DNA of 28,573 nucleotides, from NCBI GenBank assembly GCA_002428015.1, contig DIZW01000128.1, forward strand, positions 591-29,163, read 5' to 3'. The translations under genes were made by a program, and so were the position numbers. Source of the stretch: Oxalobacteraceae bacterium UBA6018 (GTDB lineage Bacteria; Pseudomonadota; Gammaproteobacteria; Burkholderiales; Burkholderiaceae_D). The notes beneath the pieces were generated by a model. It did not search any database, was not told the origin of the DNA, and was given only the letters and a program-made list of their open reading frames with translations. Positions 22,820-28,573 of this stretch are shown piece by piece; position 1 is the stretch's first letter, and every line of letters begins with the position of its first letter.

Positions 22820-24409
22820 TTAGCGCAGGTTGACCAGGGTCTGCAGCACCGAGTCCTGGGTCTTGATGGTCTGGGCGTTGGCCTGGTAGACGCGCTGCGC
22901 GGTGATCATGTTGACCAGCTCGGCGGTGAGGTCGACGTTGGAGTTCTCCACCGCCGACGACTGCAGCACGCCCAGGCTGCCCGAGGCCGGCACGCCCACC
23001 AGCGGCACGCCCGAGGTCGAGGTCTCGGCCCAGGCGTTGTTGCCCAGCGGCGAGAGGCCGTTCGGGTTGGCGAAGTTGGCCAGCACGACCTGGCCCAGCG
23101 CGTGCGACTGGCCGTTGCTGTACTGGCCCAGGATGATGCCGTCCGAGCCTGCCGAGAAGCGCTGCAGGTTGCCGGCCGTGTAGCCGTCCTGGGTCGATTT
23201 CTTCTCGCTGGTGGCCGAGCCGTACTGGGTCGAGTCGGTGAACTTCTCGGCCAGGTTCAGGAAGGCGTCCGCGCCGGTGCGCGGGAAGATCGGCAGCGAC
23301 ACGGCCAGGCCAGCGCTCTTGCGGTCCACGTAGCTCAGGGTGTTGTCGGCGGCGTAGACGTTCTGCTGCAGCTGCACGAGCGAGCCGAACTGGTCGAAGG
23401 TCATGCGTCCCTGCGGCCGCGGCGGCACGTTGACGGCCTTGGCGATGGCCGCGTCGATCGCGTCCGGAGTGGTGCCGATGACCAGACCGGCCGAGGTGGC
23501 CGCTGCGGTCACGTTGGCCACGTCGATCCCGGCCGGGTCGATGCCGAGCGCGACCATGGCGTTGGTGACGGCGGTGCCGGCCGCGGCGGCGTAGTCGACC
23601 GCCGTCTGCTGCAGCGCGGTGGGGTCCTGGGGCACCGCCACCGACTGGGCCACCCAGGCGTCGCGCGCGGTGGCGGCCGTCGCCGCGTCCGGGTTGGCGG
23701 TCGGGTCGTCGTGGGCGGCGGCGGCCACCTTCAGCGCGGTGATCTCGGTGCCGTCGTTGGACGCGTACACGTCCCACACCCCGGGCGAGCTCTTGACGTA
23801 GTAGGTCGACATCACGTGCGGGTTGCCCAGGCTGTCGTAGACGTCGATCGGGGTCTGCTTGTTATAGGTGGCCGGGTCGGTCGGGTTGAACGGGGTGGAG
23901 GTCGGCACCAGGCTGCGCGAGTCGAGATTGATCTGGGTGTTGACGGTGGTGGTGGCGACCGGCTTGAGGTCGGCGGTGTTGATCTGCAGCGGGGTCGGCG
24001 AGCCGGCCAGGATGTTGCCCAGCGAGTTGGCCATGTAGCCGGTCAGCTTGGCGCCCTGGGCGTTGACCATGTAGCCGTCCTTGTCCAGCGAGAACTGGCC
24101 GTTGCGGCTGTACTGGGTGGCGCCGCCGGCCGTGGTGCGGAAGAAGCCGGCGCCGTTGATGGCGATGTCGAGCGGATTGTTGGACGATTCGATATTACCC
24201 TGGGTGAACTGCTGGGCGATCTGCGACACCTTGGTGCCGATGCCGGCCTGGTTGCCGCCGGCGCCGTTGAGCGAGTTGGCGTAGACGTCGGCGAACTCGG
24301 CCTGCGAGCCCTTGAAGCCGACCGTGCTGGCGTTGGCGATGTTGTTGCCGATCACGTCGAGCGATTTTGCAGCGCCGTTCAAGCCGCTAAGACCCTGTTG
24401 AAAAGACAT
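22820..24409 (-). CDS. flgE: Flagellar hook protein FlgE with a large alanine-rich insertion
   Basis: FlgE polymerises into the flexible hook. The product is 529 residues against roughly 400-430 for most FlgE. Core signatures are intact: N-terminal SFQQGLSGLNGAAKSLDVIGNNIANASTVGFK, LDIAINGAGFFR, INLDSRSLVPT, and C-terminal ENSNVDLTAELVNMITAQRVYQANAQTIKTQDSVLQTL. The extra length is mostly one block at about residues 228-333 (23411-23728), very rich in Ala, Asp, Val and Thr. It splits the normal DVYASNDG...GRMTFDQFG junction of the outer domains. The ribosome-binding site is AGGAGA. Confidence 0.96.
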   Translation of the reverse strand: MSFQQGLSGLNGAAKSLDVIGNNIANASTVGFKGSQAEFADVYANSLNGAGGNQAGIGTKVSQIAQQFTQGNIESSNNPLDIAINGAGFFRTTAGGATQYSRNGQFSLDKDGYMVNAQGAKLTGYMANSLGNILAGSPTPLQINTADLKPVATTTVNTQINLDSRSLVPTSTPFNPTDPATYNKQTPIDVYDSLGNPHVMSTYYVKSSPGVWDVYASNDGTEITALKVAAAAHDDPTANPDAATAATARDAWVAQSVAVPQDPTALQQTAVDYAAAAGTAVTNAMVALGIDPAGIDVANVTAAATSAGLVIGTTPDAIDAAIAKAVNVPPRPQGRMTFDQFGSLVQLQQNVYAADNTLSYVDRKSAGLAVSLPIFPRTGADAFLNLAEKFTDSTQYGSATSEKKSTQDGYTAGNLQRFSAGSDGIILGQYSNGQSHALGQVVLANFANPNGLSPLGNNAWAETSTSGVPLVGVPASGSLGVLQSSAVENSNVDLTAELVNMITAQRVYQANAQTIKTQDSVLQTLVNLR

Positions 24410-24448
24410 GCTGTTCTCCTAGAATTGGTACGTGTTAAAGCGGCTTGT

Positions 24449-25162
24449 TTACAGAATCTGCTTGACGTCGGCCATCGTGACCACGCCCTTGGTGGGCAGG
24501 TTCAGCGAAACACCGCCGGTGGCGCTGGTGGTGACGCTGCTGACCACGTCGAAGGCGAGCGGCTTGGCGTCGGTGAGCTGCTGGCCGGCGCGGGTGGCCA
24601 CCACGCGGAACGAATACTTGCCGTTGGCGGCGGCCAGCGGATTGCCGCTGCTGTCGACCGCGCCGGCGCTGGTGCCGCCGTCCCAGGTCAGCGGGACCGT
24701 GCCGGCCGGCTGCGGCCCCATGCTGATCGAATCGATGTCCTTGCCGGTGCGCGGATCGGTGACGATCACCTGCACGTCGTCGGCTGGGGTGGCCAGCTCC
24801 ACGCCCATGACGGCCTTGCCCGAGGACAGGTTGGCGTAGTCGCCCTCGACCAGCACGCCGTGCCCGATCATATTGGTCGCCTGCAGCGCCTCGGACGACT
24901 GGTAGCTGGCCTTGAGCGAGTCCAGGGTCGTGTTGAGCTTGTTCACCCCCGTCACCGTCGACAGCTGCGCCAGCTGGCTGGTGAGCTGGGCGTTGTCCAT
25001 CGGGTTGAGCGGGTCCTGGTTCTTCAGCTGGGTCACCAGCAGTGTCATGAACTTGTCGGTGTCGGCCTGGACGCTGCCGTCGGCGGCCGTGGTCTTCTTG
25101 GCGTTGACCGCGTTCATCAGGTCCTGGGAGACCAGGTTGGTGGGGCTTTGTACGGTTGTCAT
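24449..25162 (-). CDS. flgD: Hook-capping (hook assembly scaffold) protein FlgD
   Basis: FlgD caps the growing hook and is later replaced by FlgK. The 237-residue product has the conserved N-terminal export/cap region (FMTLLVTQLKNQDPLNPMDNAQLTSQLAQLSTVTGVNKLN, about residues 38-77). The C-terminal FLG/tudor-like beta domains hold VPLTWDGGTSAGAV and GKYSFRVVATRAGQ. It lies between flgC and flgE with short spacers, as in the canonical operon. Confidence 0.96.
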   Translation of the reverse strand: MTTVQSPTNLVSQDLMNAVNAKKTTAADGSVQADTDKFMTLLVTQLKNQDPLNPMDNAQLTSQLAQLSTVTGVNKLNTTLDSLKASYQSSEALQATNMIGHGVLVEGDYANLSSGKAVMGVELATPADDVQVIVTDPRTGKDIDSISMGPQPAGTVPLTWDGGTSAGAVDSSGNPLAAANGKYSFRVVATRAGQQLTDAKPLAFDVVSSVTTSATGGVSLNLPTKGVVTMADVKQIL

Positions 25163-25180
25163 GGCGTCGTTCCGGTGTGA

Positions 25181-25582
25181 TTATTGGCCGAGAGTGAGGG
25201 TCTTCATCAACAAGGTCTTGGCCGCGTTCATGGTTTCCACGTTGGACTGGTAGGAGCGCGAGGCCGACAGCATGTTGACCATCTCGTCTACCACGTTCAC
25301 GTTGGGCATGGAGACGTAGCCCTTCTCGTCGGCCAGCGGATTCTTGGGGTCGTACACCTGCTTGAGCGGCGAGGCGTCCTCGACCACCTGCTGGACCTTC
25401 ACCCCGGTGCCGCCGCCCTCGGTGGGCACGGCCTCGAACACCACCTGCTTGGCGCGGTAGGCCTGGCCGCTGGCGCTGGTGGCGCTGTCGGCGTTGGCCA
25501 GGTTGCTGGCGACCGTGTTCAGGCGCTGGGCCTGGGCGCTCATGGCCGAGCCGGATACGTTGAAGATATTAAACAGCGACAT
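25181..25582 (-). CDS. flgC: Proximal rod protein FlgC
   Basis: FlgC is a proximal rod subunit. The product is 133 residues, the usual length. The N-terminal rod motif is MSLFNIFNVSGSAMSAQAQRLNTVASNLANADSATS. KQVVFEA lies in the middle, and the C-terminal end has GYVSMPNVNVVDEMVNMLSASRSYQSNVETMNAAKTLLMKTL. The start is only two bases after the flgB stop. Confidence 0.97.
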   Translation of the reverse strand: MSLFNIFNVSGSAMSAQAQRLNTVASNLANADSATSASGQAYRAKQVVFEAVPTEGGGTGVKVQQVVEDASPLKQVYDPKNPLADEKGYVSMPNVNVVDEMVNMLSASRSYQSNVETMNAAKTLLMKTLTLGQ

Positions 25583-25584
25583 GG

Positions 25585-26007
25585 TTACTGGCCTCCCTGG
25601 ATGGCCGCCATGATGCCGCGGATCTGCATGTTGATCATGGTGATGCCGGCCTCGTAGCGCAGCGCGTTGTCGGCGAACTGATTGCGCTCGACGTCCATGT
25701 CGACCGTGTTGCCGTCGGCCGCGCCCTGGGCCGGGTTGCGGTACAGCACCGGGGTGCCGTCCGGCAGCGTGTCGCCGTTCTGGGCCGCGCCGCCGAGCTG
25801 GCCGGCGGTGGGCGTGGCCAGCACGCCGGCCGGCGGCGAAGTGCGCGCCAGCACGCCTTGCAGGGCGCTGGCGAAGTCGATGTCGCGGGCCTTGTAGTTA
25901 GGCGTGTCGGCGTTGGCGATATTCGACGCGAGCAATTGCTGGCGCTGCGAACGCAGGCTGAGCGCGCTTTCGTTGAACCGCAGGTAATCGTCGAGTTTGC
26001 CTATCAT
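25585..26007 (-). CDS. flgB: Proximal rod protein FlgB
   Basis: FlgB is the most proximal FlgBCFG rod subunit and the first gene of the minus-strand operon. The product has 140 residues. It starts MIGKLDDYLRFNESALSLRSQRQQLLASNIANADTPNYKARDIDFASAL, a near-diagnostic FlgB N-terminus, and ends with RYEAGITMINMQIRGIMAAIQGGQ. GGAG precedes the ATG. The gene diverges from flgA across a 184-base regulatory gap. Confidence 0.97.
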   Translation of the reverse strand: MIGKLDDYLRFNESALSLRSQRQQLLASNIANADTPNYKARDIDFASALQGVLARTSPPAGVLATPTAGQLGGAAQNGDTLPDGTPVLYRNPAQGAADGNTVDMDVERNQFADNALRYEAGITMINMQIRGIMAAIQGGQ

Positions 26008-26072
26008 GTCGGGCTCCGCTTTTCTAGGCTAGGCCACCGGATCGCGGCACTAGACTTGTGAGGACAGGATCG

Positions 26073-26099
26073 ATAGTACGGCCACGGGGCCCCGGTCAA
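26073..26099 (-). promoter_or_regulatory. Candidate sigma-70-type promoter for flgB
   Basis: On the minus strand, TTGACC (26099-26094, five of six) lies 15 bases before TACTAT (26078-26073, four of six), giving a leader of about 60 bases to flgB. The spacer is short for sigma-70, so an activator may be needed. The rest of the 26008-26191 gap shows no convincing flgA promoter, sigma-28 site or sigma-54 site to my eye. The CGGGGCCCCG palindrome at 26085-26094 lies within the spacer and -35. Confidence 0.3.
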
Positions 26100-26191
26100 T
26101 CGAAGGATAAGGCGGCCCAAAGACCGGCTATTCATTCGTTAAGGCAAGCTCGGCGACGCATAAGATGCTTGCATACTAAAAGGAACGCCCG

Positions 26192-26893
26192 ATGAAGCTC
26201 GCCCTGCGCACCAGTTTTACCACCCTCCTGCTCTCGTCCACTGTGGCGCTGGCCCAGCAGACGGTGCCGCGCCAGGACCTGGGGGCGCTCAGCCAGGTGG
26301 CCGAGCAGTATCTGCGCGACCAGAGCGCCGGCTTGCCCGGCCAGGTCAACATTACCATGGGAAAGATCGACGCGCGCATGAATCTGGCCGCGTGCACCAC
26401 GCCCCAGGCCTTCCAGCAGCCCGGCGCCCGCGCCTGGGGCAAGACCACGGTGGGCGTGCGCTGCACTGCGCCGTCGGCGTGGACGGTGTATATTCAAGCC
26501 CAGGTGAGCGTGCTCAGCCAGTATGTGGCGAGCGCCGTGCCGCTGGTCCAGGGCCAGCCCATCGTCCCGGCCCAGCTGGTCATGGTCAGCGGCGACCTGG
26601 CCGCCCTGCCCAACGGCGTGCTGACCGACATGGCGCAGGCCGTGGGCCGCAGCAGCACGGTGTCGCTGGCCGCGGGCGCGCCGCTGCGGCTCGATATCCT
26701 GCGCAGCAAGCCGGTGGTGCAACAAGGACAAGCGGTGCGCGTGGTGTCCAGCGGTAGCGGGTTCTCGGTCTCGGCCGAGGCGCGCGCCATCGGCACCGCC
26801 GCCGAAGGCCAGGTGGTCCAGGTGCGCACCAGTGGCGGTGCCATCCTGAGCGGCGTGGCCAAAGCCGGAGGGACGGTCGAAGTCGTGTTTTAG
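26192..26893 (+). CDS. flgA: Flagellar P-ring assembly chaperone FlgA
   Basis: FlgA is a periplasmic chaperone for FlgI. The 233-residue precursor has a Sec signal peptide ending about SSTVALAQQ (residue 21-22). The conserved region VNITMGKIDARMNLAAC is followed by GKTTVGVRC (about 80-92), and the SAF-like C-terminal domain has PLRLDILRSKPVVQQGQAVRVVSSGSGFSVSAEARAIG. AAGGAA precedes the ATG. It is divergent from flgB and followed by flgM and flgN, the enteric-like flgAMN order. Confidence 0.95.
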   Translation: MKLALRTSFTTLLLSSTVALAQQTVPRQDLGALSQVAEQYLRDQSAGLPGQVNITMGKIDARMNLAACTTPQAFQQPGARAWGKTTVGVRCTAPSAWTVYIQAQVSVLSQYVASAVPLVQGQPIVPAQLVMVSGDLAALPNGVLTDMAQAVGRSSTVSLAAGAPLRLDILRSKPVVQQGQAVRVVSSGSGFSVSAEARAIGTAAEGQVVQVRTSGGAILSGVAKAGGTVEVVF

Positions 26894-26932
26894 AGACAGT
26901 TCGCGGGGGATGAGCGATGTGACCGATGGCGC

Positions 26933-26959
26933 TAAAGTTTTTGAGGAAACGGCCGTTAC
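26933..26959 (+). promoter_or_regulatory. Sigma-28 (FliA) promoter for flgM
   Basis: TAAAGTTT (26933-26940), an 11-base spacer, then GCCGTTAC (26952-26959). The -35 matches the enteric consensus perfectly and the -10 six of eight. It lies between flgA and flgM, so the anti-sigma factor has its own late promoter and the FliA/FlgM loop is autoregulated as in Salmonella. Confidence 0.9.
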
Positions 26960-27007
26960 TTACGCATACCCCGGAGTGTTTGTCTCCGACCAGAGAAGGA
27001 CGATGCT

Positions 27008-27310
27008 GTGAAAATTAACGACAATCTCAAAAGCCCTGGCCTGCCGGCCACCAATACGCCGGCCACCAGCGCGAAAGGCACCGACAAGGCAGCCACGGCC
27101 ACGCCGGCCGCGACCGACAGCGTGCGCCTGTCGTCGCAGGGCCAGGCCCTGGCCAGCTCGGTCGGTGGCAGCAATGGCGTGTTCGACACCAAGAAAGTCG
27201 AGCGCATCAAGTCGGCCATCGCGGATGGCCAGTTCAAAGTCAACTCCGAGAAGGTAGCGGACGGCCTGCTGGAAACAGTGCGCGACCTGCTGCATTCCCG
27301 CAAACGCTGA
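27008..27310 (+). CDS. flgM: Anti-sigma-28 factor FlgM
   Basis: FlgM holds FliA inactive until the hook is finished and FlgM is exported. The product is 100 residues, the usual size. The N-terminal half is disordered-looking and rich in T, A and P. The C-terminal sigma-binding half has VRLSSQGQALAS and the helix VFDTKKVERIKSAIADGQFKVNSEKVADGLLETVRDLL. The start is GTG at 27008 with AAGGA at 26996-27000. An ATG at 27003 is out of frame and stops after two codons. It is preceded by a clear FliA promoter. Confidence 0.95.
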   Translation: MKINDNLKSPGLPATNTPATSAKGTDKAATATPAATDSVRLSSQGQALASSVGGSNGVFDTKKVERIKSAIADGQFKVNSEKVADGLLETVRDLLHSRKR

Positions 27311-27336
27311 TTCCAGCGGCATAAGGCGTCACCATC

Positions 27337-27804
27337 ATGGCAAGTCCGATCACCACCGTCCGCGACGAACTGAGCCTCATCGGCACCATCGTCGAACTGC
27401 TCAAGCAAGAGCAGCGCGCCCTGGTGGCGGCCGACACCGACGCGCTGAACGCGGTGACCCCGCAAAAATCCCAGCTGGTGGGCCAGATGGGCGCCCTGGC
27501 GCGCCAGCGTCACCAGGCCCTGGCCGCGGCTGGCCTGAGCGCCGACGACGCAGCCATGCCGGCCTGGCTGGAAGCCCAGGCCGACCCGGCCGCCACGTCC
27601 CTGTGGCAGGACTTGCTGGCGGCCGCACTGATCGCCAAGGAGCTCAACCGCGTCAACGGCATGCTCATCGCCAAGCAGCTCAGCCATAACCAGACCATCC
27701 TCCAGGCCATGCGCACCCCTGTCGGCGCCGCCGACACCGGCGTCTACGGCCCCACCGGCCATACCTCGGTCAGCGCGCCCTCGCGCCGGCTGGTGGTGGG
27801 CTGA
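27337..27804 (+). CDS. flgN: Export chaperone FlgN for FlgK and FlgL
   Basis: FlgN binds the C-termini of FlgK and FlgL and delivers them to the export gate. The 155-residue product is mainly helical, with VRDELSLIGTIVELLKQEQRALVAADTDALNAVTPQKSQLVGQM as the N-terminal coiled-coil and AALIAKELNRVNGMLIAKQLSHNQTILQAM near the C-terminus, as in the FlgN family. The last ~25 residues are low-complexity. It follows flgM after 26 bases. Confidence 0.9.
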   Translation: MASPITTVRDELSLIGTIVELLKQEQRALVAADTDALNAVTPQKSQLVGQMGALARQRHQALAAAGLSADDAAMPAWLEAQADPAATSLWQDLLAAALIAKELNRVNGMLIAKQLSHNQTILQAMRTPVGAADTGVYGPTGHTSVSAPSRRLVVG

Positions 27805-27849
27805 GCGTCCGCTCCGTCCGTCCCCCGACCTCCCCGCAGTCCGACCCCG

Positions 27850-27866
27850 TGTCGGAAAAATTTACA
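27850..27866. promoter_or_regulatory. TGTCGG-N5-TTTACA element upstream of the PEP-CTERM gene
   Basis: TGTCGGAAAAATTTACA is an imperfect palindrome (TGT...ACA) 150 bases before the PEP-CTERM start. I recall similar TGTCG/TTTACA elements in front of betaproteobacterial PEP-CTERM genes, but cannot verify this here. TGTCGG also forms one arm of a 6-bp hairpin (27840-27845 with 27851-27856) that might be read as a weak terminator of flgMN. Confidence 0.35.
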
Positions 27867-27874
27867 GTTGCCTC

Positions 27875-27898
27875 GCGCGAGCGCCAAAGCGCCCGCGC
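27875..27898. other. Long hairpin in the flgN to PEP-CTERM gap
   Basis: GCGCG-A-GCGC, loop CAAA, GCGC-C-CGCGC form a nine-base-pair stem with one A.C mismatch. A T run begins only about 20 bases later (27918-27922), so it is not a standard intrinsic terminator on the plus strand. Aside from this and the TGTCGG element, the 212-base gap holds only AT-rich DNA from 27906 to 27950. Confidence 0.4.
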
Positions 27899-28016
27899 AA
27901 GCCACTGAAAACATTGCTTTTTCCTTAACTGGTACAACGTTTTCTTTTAGTCAACAGTCGCATCGTCCGAGCCTGACGCCGCGCAAGACTAAAACAACCA
28001 TTCTAAGGAAGAAACC

Positions 28017-28532
28017 ATGATCAAGACCTCCCTGCGCGGCGTCGCCGCGGCCGCGGCCCTGTTGCTGGCAAGCGTGGCGCCGGCCCAGGCCACCCCGCTC
28101 ACCTGGCACCTGCACAACGTCAGCTTCACCGACGGCGCCAGCGCCAGCGGCTCGCTGATCTACGACCCGGCCACCAACACGGGCAGCGTGCTTGGCGTGA
28201 GCGTGACCGCGGGGCCCCAGCTGACAGCGTTTAACTACAACAGCGGCAATAGCGGCCTGTTCGGCAATGGCTTCGGGCCGCACGCGTTCAGCATCATGGA
28301 ACTGAACGGCAAGCGCTACTTCAATTTCTCGTTCGTGGATGCGCTCTCGAACGCCGGCGGCACCTTCGCGCTCAACACCGCCGCCAGCTTCGACTGCATG
28401 AATTGCGCGCCGTTCCGCCTCGTGGCCGGCGGCACCCTCACCACCGCCGAGGTGCCGGAACCGGGCGGCGCCGCGCTGATGCTGGGCGCCCTGGGCGCGG
28501 CCGCGCTGGTGGCCCGCCGGCGGCGCGCCTGA
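28017..28532 (+). CDS. PEP-CTERM sorting-domain secreted protein
   Basis: The 171-residue protein is exported and then processed by an exosortase (EpsH/XrtA type) near its C-terminus. A Sec signal peptide at residues 1 to about 25 ends APAQA. The beta-rich middle has two cysteines as C127-x-x-C130. The C-terminal tripartite signal is VPEPGG (146-151), a hydrophobic stretch (ALMLGALGAAALVA) and the basic RRRR end. AAGGAAG precedes the ATG. Such proteins are commonly linked to extracellular polysaccharide and flocculation. No exosortase is in this window. The function of the middle part is unknown. Confidence 0.92.
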   Translation: MIKTSLRGVAAAAALLLASVAPAQATPLTWHLHNVSFTDGASASGSLIYDPATNTGSVLGVSVTAGPQLTAFNYNSGNSGLFGNGFGPHAFSIMELNGKRYFNFSFVDALSNAGGTFALNTAASFDCMNCAPFRLVAGGTLTTAEVPEPGGAALMLGALGAAALVARRRRA

Positions 28533-28573
28533 GAGCTTGAGCGCTTGAGCGCTTGAGAGCTTGAGAGCTTGAG
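28533..28573 (+). repeat. 8-bp tandem repeat directly after the PEP-CTERM gene, open at the window end
   Basis: Starting at the base after the TGA are five 8-bp units: GAGCTTGA, GCGCTTGA, GCGCTTGA, GAGCTTGA, GAGCTTGA, and then a G at the window edge. Only one position (A/C) varies. The true length is unknown because the window stops inside the array. Confidence 0.9.

Noticed and set aside
27900..27925. Sigma-54 promoter before the PEP-CTERM gene (ATTGCTT)
   Set aside because: A -12-like TTGCT is present, but no GG dinucleotide occurs at the required -24 position.

Overview
This window looks like a chromosomal flagellar region from a high-GC betaproteobacterium. The best guess is Burkholderiales, family Oxalobacteraceae (Massilia/Duganella/Janthinobacterium-like). 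That guess rests on protein similarity recalled by eye, flagellar gene order, strong GC bias at third codon positions, and a PEP-CTERM protein at the right edge; no database search was possible.

Layout. (1) 1-4927, plus strand: the 3' end of fliK, then fliL-fliM-fliN-fliO-fliP-fliQ-fliR, encoding hook-length control, the C-ring switch and the membrane export gate. fliP carries a one-base frameshift as given. (2) 4988-12931, plus strand: one very large gene (2647 residues). Almost all of it is an octapeptide repeat, [I/V/L]-x-A-L-[S/T]-[S/T]-x-Q, nested in a second-order period that is exactly 402 bp (134 residues) over nine consecutive steps. It ends in a domain with EF-hand-like calcium loops. 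It sits where many flagellar clusters would continue with other export genes. (3) 12932-15065: a non-flagellar insert made of hairpin-rich intergenic DNA, an NmrA-like NAD(P)-binding protein (minus) and a divergent LysR regulator (plus), with a palindromic LysR-type operator between them. (4) 26007 down to 15170, minus strand: flgB-C-D-E-F-G-H-I-J-K-L, encoding rod, hook, L/P rings, rod-cap muramidase and hook-filament junction. (5) 26192-27804, plus strand: flgA-flgM-flgN, divergent from flgB. (6) 28017-28532: a small PEP-CTERM secreted protein, followed by an 8-bp tandem repeat running off the window.

How it works together. The fli block builds the export apparatus and switch, and the flg block builds rod, hook and junction. 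FlgA assists P-ring assembly, FlgN is the expected chaperone for FlgK/FlgL, and FlgM is the anti-sigma factor for sigma-28. Two very good sigma-28 (FliA) promoters are visible, upstream of flgM and upstream of flgKL. Both have the -35 box TAAAGTTT, an 11-base spacer and a GCCG-type -10, so late control by FliA/FlgM is written into the sequence.

The most unusual items are the two-level repeat protein, the fliP frameshift, a micro-ORF bridging fliQ and fliR, a large alanine-rich insertion in the hook protein FlgE, and a beta-rich module shared by FlgK (two copies) and FlgL (one copy).
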